A stretch of 64,000 nt of DNA from Taeniopygia guttata. Its lineage: Eukaryota; Chordata; Aves; Passeriformes; Estrildidae. The DNA lies in the NCBI RefSeq assembly GCF_048771995.1, contig NC_133063.1:10274063-10338062 (forward strand), written 5' to 3'. The position numbers and the translations under genes are program-made. This document shows positions 23,401 through 35,400 of this stretch, in pieces. The first letter of the stretch is position 1. Each line of letters begins with the position of its first letter. A model generated the notes under the pieces. It did not search any database. It saw only the letters and a program-made list of their open reading frames with translations, and was not told where the DNA came from.

Positions 23401-26400
23401 TAGGAGAGCAGGATCTTTCCAAGGGAAGGCATATCAGTGCTTGAGGGGGAAACATCAGTCACTGCTCCAGATTGTCCCCGGCAAAGCCAGTCAGAGCCAT
23501 CCCTGCTGCAGTGGATGCGCTCTCCCCATCCGCAGGACAAACAATGCTTTGCCAAAAGAGGAAAAGTCCCTGCCTTGGCTACCAAGGGCATCACTGTCAG
23601 GTGGGAGATTGGAGGACAAGGGACAGCTGACTTGGAAGTAGCTCATGTGTCAGTTTTCAGTAGCAAGCACCATGCTGGGTGCCATGCCATCCTTTGAAGT
23701 TGAGACCTGTGACAGACGAGTCTCTCTTTGGCTTTGCCACTGGTTTAAAACTTGGACACCAGCACCTTTGTGCTTACAGGCAAAGAAGGTATTGCAGAAA
23801 GGCAAAGGCTTGGAGAGGCAAAGTGCAGAACAGAAAATGACAATGAAAACGAGACAGAGAGTTCAGTAATAGGATAGAAGAGTACAGAACAGACTAGAGT
23901 AAGAGCAGGGACACCGGCAGGCAGTTCAGCCCAGATGCTCTTTCCTTTCCGGAGCATAAGAGCAAGACAGAAAGAAAGCTCTGAGCATGGAATCACTCCC
24001 TTTGCAGCGCTTTCAAAGGACCAGTCTGTCCAAGCCATCCCAAGCACAAGCAGGACCCCTTACCTCCCGACACACTGTTGCTATGTGTCCTACAGCCAGA
24101 CTTTTCATGCGGATCACATCAGCCAAGGAGCCTCCATCCATAAACTCCAACACCATCAGGACAACCTCATTGACAAGGTAGCTGCAAGACAAAAGCAACC
24201 GTGTGGAGCTGAATGTGCACAGCTAAATTGCTGCATGGAAGAAAAGACTACAGCTGAGTTTTGTGTCCAGGTCACTGGTAAGTGAAGAGGGAATCAAGTG
24301 AAGACACACTCCACCGAGGCTATCCAGTGCTTGCTGTCTGTGCCGTCTAAAGGAGGAAGGCACATCCGTGGAAAAGGAGACGGTTTAGGTGGCAAGCAGG
24401 GGAAAGCGGCAGTTTTGTGACGCAAAGGTTAATCTGGAAGCAGACACATCCCAGCAGCTGCTTCATCTTCTTCATACACAAATTGCACCATTAACTCCAG
24501 CAGCAAGGAGGCACAGTCTCACAGCTTTTACTCAGGGCAGGTGGGTGTGCAGCATTGCCAACACCCTTTGGAAAACCTTGCAGAAAGGACAGTCACAAAC
24601 AGGAAAAACAATTTCAAACCGGACAAATTATGTCTCTCCTAGCCTAGTCTTTTGGCATGCAAGGCAATGGAAAGCAGTGCAAACAGTGCAAGGGAAATCA
24701 TTTCTGTGATGCTTTCTCAGCACTTCTCCTCCAACACTTGGAAAAAATCCCGCCCAAAACAGCAGAACAACATGCAGTGAGTGAACATACATGCTGCTGG
24801 CTTAGTAAGAGAGCCACGTTTCTGAGATCAAGCTTCAAGCTATTTCTGCCAGGAAGAATTTGTGGGGACAAAATGCAATCTCCTCCCAGGCCTCATGCAG
24901 GAGTAGATTGATGTGAATTGAAAATCCATTTTCTGCCAGAATACTGACCTTTCTAGGTAGGTGACAATATTGGCGTTCTTATATTTATCCATGACCAGGA
25001 TTTCCTTCAACACATCCTCACAGCCCTGGTGCTGGAGATCAAGTACCTTTATGGCCACCTACAATGACATGGAAAGCCATTAGGAGCAGACGAGACGAGA
25101 GCCTCTTTCTCTGTGCAATCACGGGCCTGGATGCCTTGTCACCTCGGTGGAAATGGACACTAAACCATCAACCACAAAGTGCTAACAGCACTCTTTGCAC
25201 CTGCAGACTCCTCCAACACACTTTGTTTATCACTACTATTATCATTTACACGTGTTTTGCAAGCTGAAGTAATTTTGCTCCAGCCAAGATAAATTGAAAC
25301 CACTGGAAATACGTTAGCATTTCTAGGGGCTTTGACCAGCCTTTCAGAGATGGCTGCCGTTCTTGACTGTGTGCCAAAGTAAACACACACATACATACAT
25401 GACAGGGAAAATGCTGTCCAAAAAAGGACTCCAAAGCGACTCAAAGGAAAGTTACAACCCTAGCACATCCTAACTTCTTCACTTTGGGTTTTGCAACTCT
25501 GAAGAACAACCTGGAACACGGTTTACACCGAGTAATTATTGTAATTTGTACTTATTTAGTGGGTTTAAAAATGAATAACCCTTCTGTGCTACGCTATGGA
25601 TGCACCCCAGGTCATAAGCAGGGCTTAGGGCTTTTGGACACCTCCTCGACCTCCCTCCAAGTGCAGTTTCTGAGCGCAGCACCGCGGGTGGAGAAGGAAC
25701 TACCAGGAAGATGGAGTTGTATTTGCTGAGAGCCAAAAACGAGAACTCAGGACTCTGAACTTATAGCCCCACAAAATAGCAGGACTCTCCAAGGCACTTC
25801 CACGTCAGTTCAATACGAATAGCATCTCTGTAGTGGAATGTCTCTGACACAGGATCAACAAAACATTGTATTAATTAAGGCTCTTCATCAATTTCTTCCC
25901 ACTGATCTGTGCGTGTGTGTGTGCGTGTGCGTGTGTGAACTGGGTTCCCTAGGACTGAAAGGCAAAACTGTGCTCCAGTAAAGATCTCTCCTCCTTGAGG
26001 TCCTGCATTATATTTTCAAGCTGAACCACGTGGTGGAAAACAATGGGAAATCCTTTCTGTGTCTGAACCTGGGCTTAAGAGGAACTGGGCCGGAATGACG
26101 GCTCTTGCCATCAGCTAATCTAGGAACATTTATCCAGTAAGTCCAAGCCAGCGCGTCCTTCTCGGATAGACACCACCGCCATTCTTGCATTCACTCAGGT
26201 AGGGAGGAAAGATAAAGTCTGTCCAAAAGTCATTTTGCAGCCCACCTCTGGACAGGCTGCTTCTGCGGGACAGCCTTTGCAGCAAAGTCAGGTGGCCCAA
26301 AGCTTTGGCCATAGATCACATCACAAGGGAAAGCACTCAAGGGCTGCAAAATCTGCATGGGCTCTTGGCACTTACCGCTCGTCCTGTGGCAGCGTTGAAG

Positions 26401-29400
26401 GCCTTGTAAATGGTTCCAAACCCCCTAGAAACAGAACAGTGGCAAGAACAGAGAAGTTGTTCAGTGCTGAGAAGGAAAAGGCAGCCCAGGCAGGAGCTCT
26501 CTGCTGCCTGCAGTGTCTCTAAAACACCAGGGTCTGTCCGCTCTTCAGCCAATGGCCCAGCAGCCCAGCAGCCCTCTGCCATGCAGAGTGTCCAAGAGAA
26601 AAGCTGGCTGCAACAGGAAGAAAAAGGGCTGCTACAAATCTCAAATGTGCACACTAGATTATGCACGCAGGGGTTTTCTTTGCCTTTCCCTTCTTGTGTC
26701 TGTGCCTGTGGGGTGCCTTTCCAGGCAATGAAACATACAGTCCTGCGGGGCCATCTCAACGCTCTCTTTTAATCCTGCCTGCCAAACTCAGGCAACACCA
26801 CACAGCCTTTCTTATCTTCCTGACCACTGAATCTTGTTTTCAGCAAGATAGTGGAAAGCAATGCTACTGAGAGCTGTTATCTGACAGCTGCCAGGTGGGA
26901 AGCTGCTCTCTCAGGTTTCTCTTCCCTCATGAGTGTGGCCAAATTACGTTGAATCATACAAAACCATATCTCCTGGGAAAACAGGCAAACTAGTGCCACA
27001 TGTTTGAGGGCTTGCAGGAGGGCTTCCAGGACCTGCTGCTTGAGGCAGGCAAGACATTGCCAGCATCCAGTTATCTTTCATGATGCCTTGTACTGCCTCA
27101 GCACTGAGACAGGGACAATCTGAAGCCAGGGTCTGAAGATGCTTGCAGCTTGCCTGACTTCCCACATGGTACCGCACCACCAAAATCCCTGGCCCATGGT
27201 TCTGTAGAAGCAAGCGTGGCTGCACTCACCCACTGCCAAGGAGTTCCCATCCAGTGTACTTCTTCTCTGGATCTTCCTTCCTCACCACACGCCCTGGAAG
27301 AAACCAAACGCAAGGAGCAAACTTCAAAACAGGGATCCTGACGTCCAGGAGATCTGAAGGCCAGCTCCACTCTCTGGGGCTCTGAGCAATTTATGGTCGC
27401 TCGGCTAACAAGAGCATCAACAAGAACAACAGCAGCAGCAGCAGCCCCAGCAAGACAGGCAGCTCAGTAGCACGCCTGGCCTGCACAGAGTCTCTTCTCC
27501 ACACTCCTTTGAAGGGCTGCCTTGAGGGGAAACTAAGCCCATGGGAAAACCATCAGAGCAGACAGAGACCAGAAAAGAACAGGCCCCAAGGCAAGTGGTT
27601 GTCATCTACAAACAGGAAGGAGGGCTGAAAAATCAGGACACTTCATTGTCTTGGGAAGAAACACTCTCTTGTGAGACTCAACAAAAGGTTTCATACTTCC
27701 AAAGTTCCAATGCACCCTGGCATCTGGATGAACTTTGAACAGCTGCTTTTTGCAGAGCAGAAAGAATATTGCAAAGTCAATTCCAGGAGAGAAGGGCACC
27801 TTCTCTACCTCTCAGCACTTGGCCTAAACAATGCCTTGACCATTTTAGAGAACAGCAGCTCATGCTATAACCAAGAACAATGGCTCTAAGAATTAGGACT
27901 CTCCTCATTTATCAGCAGGATGAGTTCTGGAGATGACTTTGCCCGTTCCCCATTTAGTGAAGAACTACAAGTGCTTGTCTTCAGCCTGGGCTGCAGCAGT
28001 CACTAGCACTGGGCTCAGCCCCTTGAACACCACCCGTGTGCCCCATCTCCCCAAACGGGCGCAGCCAGACGGGTAACAAGGACAGCGCTGTTCCTCAGGC
28101 GCTGCCGGGACACAGACACCTGCACAAATGAGATGCTGACCCTTCCACGAGTCCAGGCAAAGCTGCAGCAACGGGACGGCAGCTGAAACCTCACAGCTAA
28201 GGAAGGCTCCAGCCCCTGCAGTCACACCAGCTGTCAGTGGCAGGGCAGGTATGACAAAATGCTTGGCAAAGCCCACAGATGGCCACTGACAGCCACTCTG
28301 AAGAAGCTAGAGCCAGATCAAGGCCTGTTACAAGCTGTTGGCCCCACTCAAGACAGAACATGATTGTCTTTGGCCTCAGACCCACGGAGGAGTAGATCAA
28401 TCCACCTTTTGTCTGAGGGGGCCTGATGGCAGACACAAAGTAAACTGGCCTCTGTTCTGTACCTGAGTGGTTCTTCTCTGACAGCACTGCACTGGCAGCT
28501 GTTACCAGCTGCAAGGAGCAACTCACTTGTACTGCACAATCAGCAAGGCCCTGGTGTGCTTTCCGAGAGTACCATCTGTGCAGGGATTGAGGCCAATGCT
28601 TAGTATTCCTGCGGTATTTAGCAGCTGGGCATTAGCAGTGACAGCATGCCTGCTACCAGAGGAACATGCAGCAGAGGGGCTGCAGGCTTCCTCCTGAGAA
28701 TTGCCTGCAGGGCACTTCTATCTGACTGTGCCCCATAGATGTGTCTCTTCGATGCATCTTCCAAAGCATACAACTAAAATATCAAACAGGAATTGTAAAA
28801 AGAGTATCCTGTTTTTCTTCTTTTGGGGCTCTTTCAAAACAGCTCTTCCTCTCTGATTCCTTGAGATAGCTCTAAGAATACAATTTCTTAATTTTTAGGG
28901 CATACTGAAAAGATCTCTTCCTCTCTTCTTTGTGCTGTCACCTGCCATTCTTTTCAAGGAGGTCAGGCTAACCAAACAAAACCAACTGGAGAAGGAATAG
29001 AAGTACTAAGAGTCATAAGAACAACACCAGCATTAAACCAGCCCCACAGCCAATCAACTTTGCTCAAGTGTTTTGTCATTTCCAATGACTGGTGGGAAGT
29101 CAGGAGTCTAAAGGGAATCTAGGAAGCCAACTCATCTGCTCACTTTGGCCAGGCTAGCACACACTCTTTTTACTGAGCCACTGGCTAAGTCGCAGCCTCC
29201 TGCTGCTCCCAAAACAATCCCTGCTTTTGTCTTCACTCTAGAGGGAAGCTCAGGCAAAGCCCACCCAGGCCCTGCTGCCCACAAAGGCAAAAGGAACGCC
29301 CCAAGCGCTCCCTGCCTGCATCCTGGCACCACAGTGGCTTCTGGAGGGAGTCCAAAAATTCTCTCCCAACACCAAATGAGGAGGAACATGTGCTACAGCT

Positions 29401-32400
29401 CTTGCCGAGGCACACACACTGTAATACACTGCTCGATGGCACAAGAAATCCCCAGGACGTACTCAGCAGATGCAGGAACTGCTCCTCTCTCTCCTGGCTT
29501 GAGTGGGGAGAACTGCTAATCCTTGGGTTTTCAGGCTGTGGAGAGGAGGCTTCTTCCCAGGATGCTGCTGCAGCGACAGCTTTGATGGCAGGTCCTGCAT
29601 TCATCTGGGACAAGAGATTTGCTTGTGTCAGAAAGGTGCCTGGCACAGATGCCCCAGAGAGAGCATTTCAAAGGCAAGCACTTAGGAACAGCACTGGACA
29701 TGGGCTGCAAGCTGAGCTGTCAACTCTTCCACCTCCAGTCCAAGCCAAACAAGCAGTCTGAGACTACAGCTTGTCACAGTCAGCCATAGTGGAGACTGCG
29801 AAAGGGAAAGAACAACTTTACACTTCACTCCCTTCTGAGGACTGCATTCACCATGGACAGGGACAACTTGCCCAGAATCTGCGTGGGTCACCACGCTCGC
29901 CTGAACAGACCCCTCCAAAAACAAAGCCAGCACTAAGAGGCCAGCAGAAATATATTCCCAGGATTGCTGGCCCACCGGCCAAAGCACTAGCCCTGCTGCC
30001 CAGGGCAGCAGCTGAGATTCAGCAACCCACTAAGTGTCCTTCTGAGCAGCTGCCACGGAGAGCACAGAGCATGGCGGTCAGAGACATTGGTCCCATCCAC
30101 CTGCTGCTCTGCAGGGGAAAGGCAACAAGGGCAGAGACCACTTGTTGCATGACTGCACTGCTTCCTCCTCCTTCATTCACCTGCTTTTGTCCAGCCAGCC
30201 TGTACTGCAGCAGGATCTTGTGCATCCTTTGCACTTCTTCTTTGTGCCTCTTCTCCATTGCCTCCATCTTTCTCTGAGCTTCCTGCAACTCTGCCTGCAG
30301 CTTGTCCTTGATATTCAGGAAGATAAGAGGAATCTTACTGGCATCCGCAATCTCGTTCAGGTTTCCTCTTTTGCACTCTCAAAAGCACTTGTGTTCAGCC
30401 CCTTCCTTCTGCTTCTCTACCCAGCTCTAACCCTGCCATCCTAGCTCTTCTTCCTGGTGCTCAGCGCTGCAGCCTGCCAGGCTCTGTGCTTCCAGTGCCT
30501 GCAATGGTCCTTGCCTCCCCTTTCCTCACGTCTCCAGTTCATGTCCCCATCACTGCCCTTCCAAGCTCTTCTACCTGGCTAGTCAGGCTCACCTGTCCAT
30601 TCTGCCGCTCCTTATTCAGCTCCTGCCTCAGCTGCTCTAGCTGCTGCTGCCTTTCATTTAGATCTCCCAGCAGCTGGCGCACCTTATCATCTAGAGCAGC
30701 CTTCTGGCTCTGGAGCTGCACAGAAACAAAGAGAAGACGGCTTTAAACGTCCCACACACCACTTGTGTGGCAACCAAGACTGATGTGCTCATGCTTTCCA
30801 AAAGCAGTTTCTTCTCATTCCTGTATTTACCAAGGGCCAGCTAAGAGACAATCCCAGACAGACAGACAGTGTCCGGAGAAGCTGTGCCCATAAGGGGCCC
30901 AGAGGAGTCCAAACCAACACACAAACTCTCTTTTCACACTCTGTGCCTCTTGACTGTCTCTGCTTCTTTGCCCATCCAGGTTGCATGATGGCAATTTACT
31001 GCTTCATCTCAAGCAGCCTTTTCTCCTCTCCCCTCTGTACCTCTGCCACCAAGTTGATCCATTGCTCCAGCTTCTCCTGTGCCTTCAAACTCTGTTGTTC
31101 CAGCTCCAGCACGGGTAAGGAAAGGAGAGGTCACCTTCCTTCCCTGCTCTGATGGCTGCCTGTTTCCTGGGCCCCCCCTCTTCAGGATTTCTGCCTGTTC
31201 TCAGAGGCTCTGTCCTCAGATTGCCCTGCCCTTTGGTCAAGGAAAAGCTGCAGATGGATGTTGCTATCGCGCTGGCATGGTAGTGTGGAGGAAGGGATTT
31301 AGAAAGGCCTTGGGAATTGGAAACTGAGGCAAAGATACATTTAGGTATGAGGAAAAGATACATTTATGTATGCCCCATTGTTTCGGGAAAGTTTCGCTTC
31401 AGCATCTTTATGTAAACCCCCTTCTCCCCACCCCTGAGCAGTTCCCATTGGACCTGACCCCTGGGGTGGTTCTGATGAGCCCATGCTGAACACTGTCTCT
31501 ACTGTTTAGACCTTATCTCTTCATTTTGCTGTATAAAACTGTATCTGGGCAGTAGCCCAGGGTCTTTTGTCCCTGCAACCGTTCAGGCAATACAATCTTT
31601 CTGGACTGCATACAACTGACCTCTCTTCGTCTCTTTATCTCGACTCCTTGCGGCGACCGAGGCGCACCGCCGCTCGGACCGTGCTAACCCAGCCGCTGCT
31701 TGGTGAGCCCAGTGCAGCGGGACCGCGGCAAACCCCGGTTCCCTGAGGGGACAGCTAGCCGGAGGGGTCCCGGGGGGCCGGGGAGGGACGGGGGACAGCC
31801 GCAAGTGACCCCCGAAAGCCGCAAGTGGTGCCCAACGTGCGGCATTGCACCGGTTTGAGCGAACGCGCCGCGGCCGCCGCGGGCAGTTCACCGGTTGGGA
31901 GCTTTTCCGGACACTTTGCGATCTGTGTCGCCGTGAGCGACAGAGCGGCAAGCGGTGTCAAAAAACCACCACGCAGGCTGTCACCTCCGCGGGGAGAAGC
32001 TCTCGGACCGCGCTGGTGGTGTGGGCACTCGCCCTTCCACACAGCCCGGCAGGACTGCCGCCGCGGGGACAGAGGCGCCGATTTCTGTCCGGCGCTGTGT
32101 CCGTGGATGCGGACGGGACCTTCCTAACACCCGGAAGACTGTTTGCGGAGTCGGGAACCGTTGCTGCAGTGTGTTTTCTGAAGAACGGCGGTGGGTAAGT
32201 CTCGGTACTGGCGGCGAGGGTCCGGCCAGGAGACTGGAGTCAGGCTCCCGTGTGCCCAAGGAGGGACACGCCAGCGCGCAGGCGTGTCGGGAGCTCCGCT
32301 GGGTCTTTAGAACTTTGGGGTTTTTGCTGCAGCAGCTGGGTGAGATTTTGCTGTGCTGCCAGCGATGGGTGTTACGCTGACTACACAGCAGAAAGAGATT

Positions 32401-35400
32401 TATAAACAAGTTCAAGAACCCCTGCAGAGAGCAGGTGCAAAACTTCCTGAGAGCCTGGTGAAAGAGTTTGTCAGATGGGTGACAGTAAGTTTTTCGGAGG
32501 TAACAGAGCAAGAAGTGACAGAAAGACAATTTTGGAAGCGTGTGGGTGCAGTGTTGAGTGAAAGGACAAAGGCAGGAGATCCCTCAGTGAAAGAAGGTTT
32601 TATGAGAATCTTTTTGTTCGTTTATGACTTTGTGAAAGAGAGTGCAGACATTCGGGGCGCCCGGGGAACAGAAAAGCGTCACATCGCGTCCCCTGTAACC
32701 CCCCGCGTCCCCGGCTTTGAAAAAACTAACCGCGCAGATGTAGATTCAGTTCCTGACCCTTCTCCATCTCATGATTCCGCTCCCGCAGCTCAAAATCCAT
32801 GCTTTGCACCCCCCACCCCCCTCGCGCAGCCACCACAAGATGGAGGCGGCCACACGACATTCCCTTCTCCATCCCAGAATTCCTTGCTCCCCGTGCCAGC
32901 CCAGAACACACCCCCAGCCCTCGTGTCCCTCCCTTTGCTCATCCCCAATCCCAGCCCCTCCTCCCTTGCGGCGATTCAGCCCACGGTCCAGCCCTCAGCT
33001 CCTCCCCTCGCAGCTCCATCACCACCCCCTGCCCCTGCCCTGCTCCACACGGCCCCTCCAGCTGCGGCCACTCCCACACAAGCCGCCCCCCCTCTCGCTC
33101 CTGCTTCCCTCAGCACCGGCAGCGCCGGAGCTGCCAGCTCCGGGACTGTCGGCTCTGGGAAACAGAAACTGGCCAGAGACACCGATCCTCCGTTCATGGC
33201 CCCAATGGTGTATAATGCGAGAGGACAAAACCCTAGATGGGAGCCCCTTTCATACGACAGTATCAGGGAACTCTGCAAAACAAAACGTGAATTTGGAGAA
33301 AGGAGTGAATTTTTTAAGAGCATTTTAAAAGCTACTCTAGGTTCCAAAACTTTTGTCCCTGCTGATTTGAAACATCTTTTCAGCTGTTTGCTCCCTCAAT
33401 CTGAATTTAGATTGTGGGAAAGAACTTGGAAAAGGCTTGCAGGAGACCTCCTTCCAGAGATTTTGCAGAGTCCAACCCATTCCACAGATATAGAGGATGA
33501 GAAAATCACCTTAGAACATCTAGTGGGTGAGGGTGATTGGAGCCAAGCTGAGAAGCAAGCAGCAGGCATTCCCAGATCAGTGTTAGACCTGTCCAGGGAT
33601 GCGGCAGAACGTGCATTTTTTAACATGCCTTCTAAAGAACCTGTCATTTCTTACACCGCTTTAAAGCAGTCTGTTGCAGAGCCGTTCATGGATTTTGTGG
33701 ATTGAGTGAGAGCTTCAGTCGAGAAAAGGGTGCAAAATCCAGAGCTCCAAGATCAGCTCACACTAGAAATTGCCACCACAAATGCAAATGAAGCCTGTCA
33801 ACGAGTCATCCTGGCCCTTCCAGCATCGCCTCCACCCACACTCGATCAGCTCATTGAGGAGTGCACGAGAAAAGCTACACTAATGACAGAGGACTCAGTG
33901 ATAAGTCCGCGGGAAAGGGTGGTTGCTTCAGCAGCAGCAACCCCGAGGACTCCAGGGTCTGCAGGGCCTCCTCCTTCACAAGGGGGGAAAGTGAGAGCAG
34001 GGGGAATCTTTTTCCTTTATACTGGCAGAGCAAATTGTACCTTTTTCAGAGTTAGTTTACCTTGTTATATGATTTTATCTTTCTTTCAGACTAGCAGAAT
34101 GTCAATTTCCACATTCCTGCTCATCGTTTGGTTCCAGAAAATGGCCATCTACCCGTCCACGGTGGATGCGTGGATTGTTCCACAGCCCAAGAAAAATGTG
34201 TGGGTCACACTCGCCCAAGCCTTGAAACAAGATCACATGTGTTTGTCTACTGCCTCAGCAGAAAATACGATGTCCACATGTTTAGTAGGGGTTCCAAGTA
34301 AGGGGGATGAGTTCCCAATCGGTCTGGTCCGCTCGCAAAAGCAGGTGAACGAAAATAAAATACCTGAGGCGGGAGCAGAGTTCTATAGGCACCGAGGGGC
34401 TGTAGAACAAGTTAAAATACCAGTGCAAAACCCCCTCATTTTGTGGCAAAAGTGGATCCTACACTTGCCCTCTGCTGAGGGAGAGCCCCAGGAATTAGAA
34501 CTCCTGGGTTCCGCAAAAGCTGAATATTGCATTCAATTTGATTTTTCCCCAACCAGAGAAGTAAAACTATATGAGCAAGTCAAAGAGTACAAGGTAGATT
34601 TCAGGGCGGGTCAATGGTGCACAGCTGTCTATAAGCTGAAATTTGCATCCACCACTGATTTCCGTCCCCGCAAGCTGGACAAGGGAGTGTTTCTTATCTG
34701 TGGGGACAGAGCATACCCAGGAATCCCCTCTCGTCTTATCGGAGGTCCATGCACTTTCGGGCATCTGACCCTTGCTTCCCCCAACATGACCCAAATTCCA
34801 ATCGGGCGAGCAAAAGGTGAGACGAAAATTACTAAGCGAAGTGCAAGTCAATTTGATGAACATTGTGATGCAGAAATTTACCATTGGGCAAAATCCAAAA
34901 GAGTTGCCGTCTCTGTGTTTTTACCATGGGTTGCGGCAGCAAAAGCATTGAGTGAATTAGGCAGTCTGGAATGCTGGGTGACGAAGCAGGCAAATTTAAC
35001 ATCAGCAGCCCTGGGTGACCTCCTAGAAGACGAGGAAATAACCAGAAAGGCTACCCTCCAAAATCGGGCAGCTATTGATTTCCTGCTGTTGGCACATGGT
35101 CATGGATGTAAAGAGTTTGATGGGTTGTGTTGTTTTGATCTGTCATCTAAAGGCCAGAGTGTCCACTCGTCCATTCAGGAAATGAGAAGCCTCATTGGGA
35201 GTGTGAAGCAAGAAAATGAGGATTGGTTTAAGGATCTGTTCAAAGACTGGGACCTTTCTGGGTGGGCAGTGTCTCTTTTAAAAGACATCTTTTACTTTCT
35301 AGCTGCACTGTTTTTAGTTTTGTTAGCATTTGGGATTCTTAAGCGAATAATCTCCAAGGTCATCACCTCGAAGCCTAAGGCTTCCGCACCTGTTCTCATC

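Noticed and set aside
32353..32364. GTG upstream start for the ERV gag-like frame
   Set aside because: The ATG at 32365 gives the Met-Gly start expected of a myristoylated Gag; the GTG is simply in the same open frame.
33706..33708. Independent start of a 600-codon ERV gene
   Set aside because: The frame continues the capsid after a stop codon; there is no initiation context and the first residues are mid-capsid.
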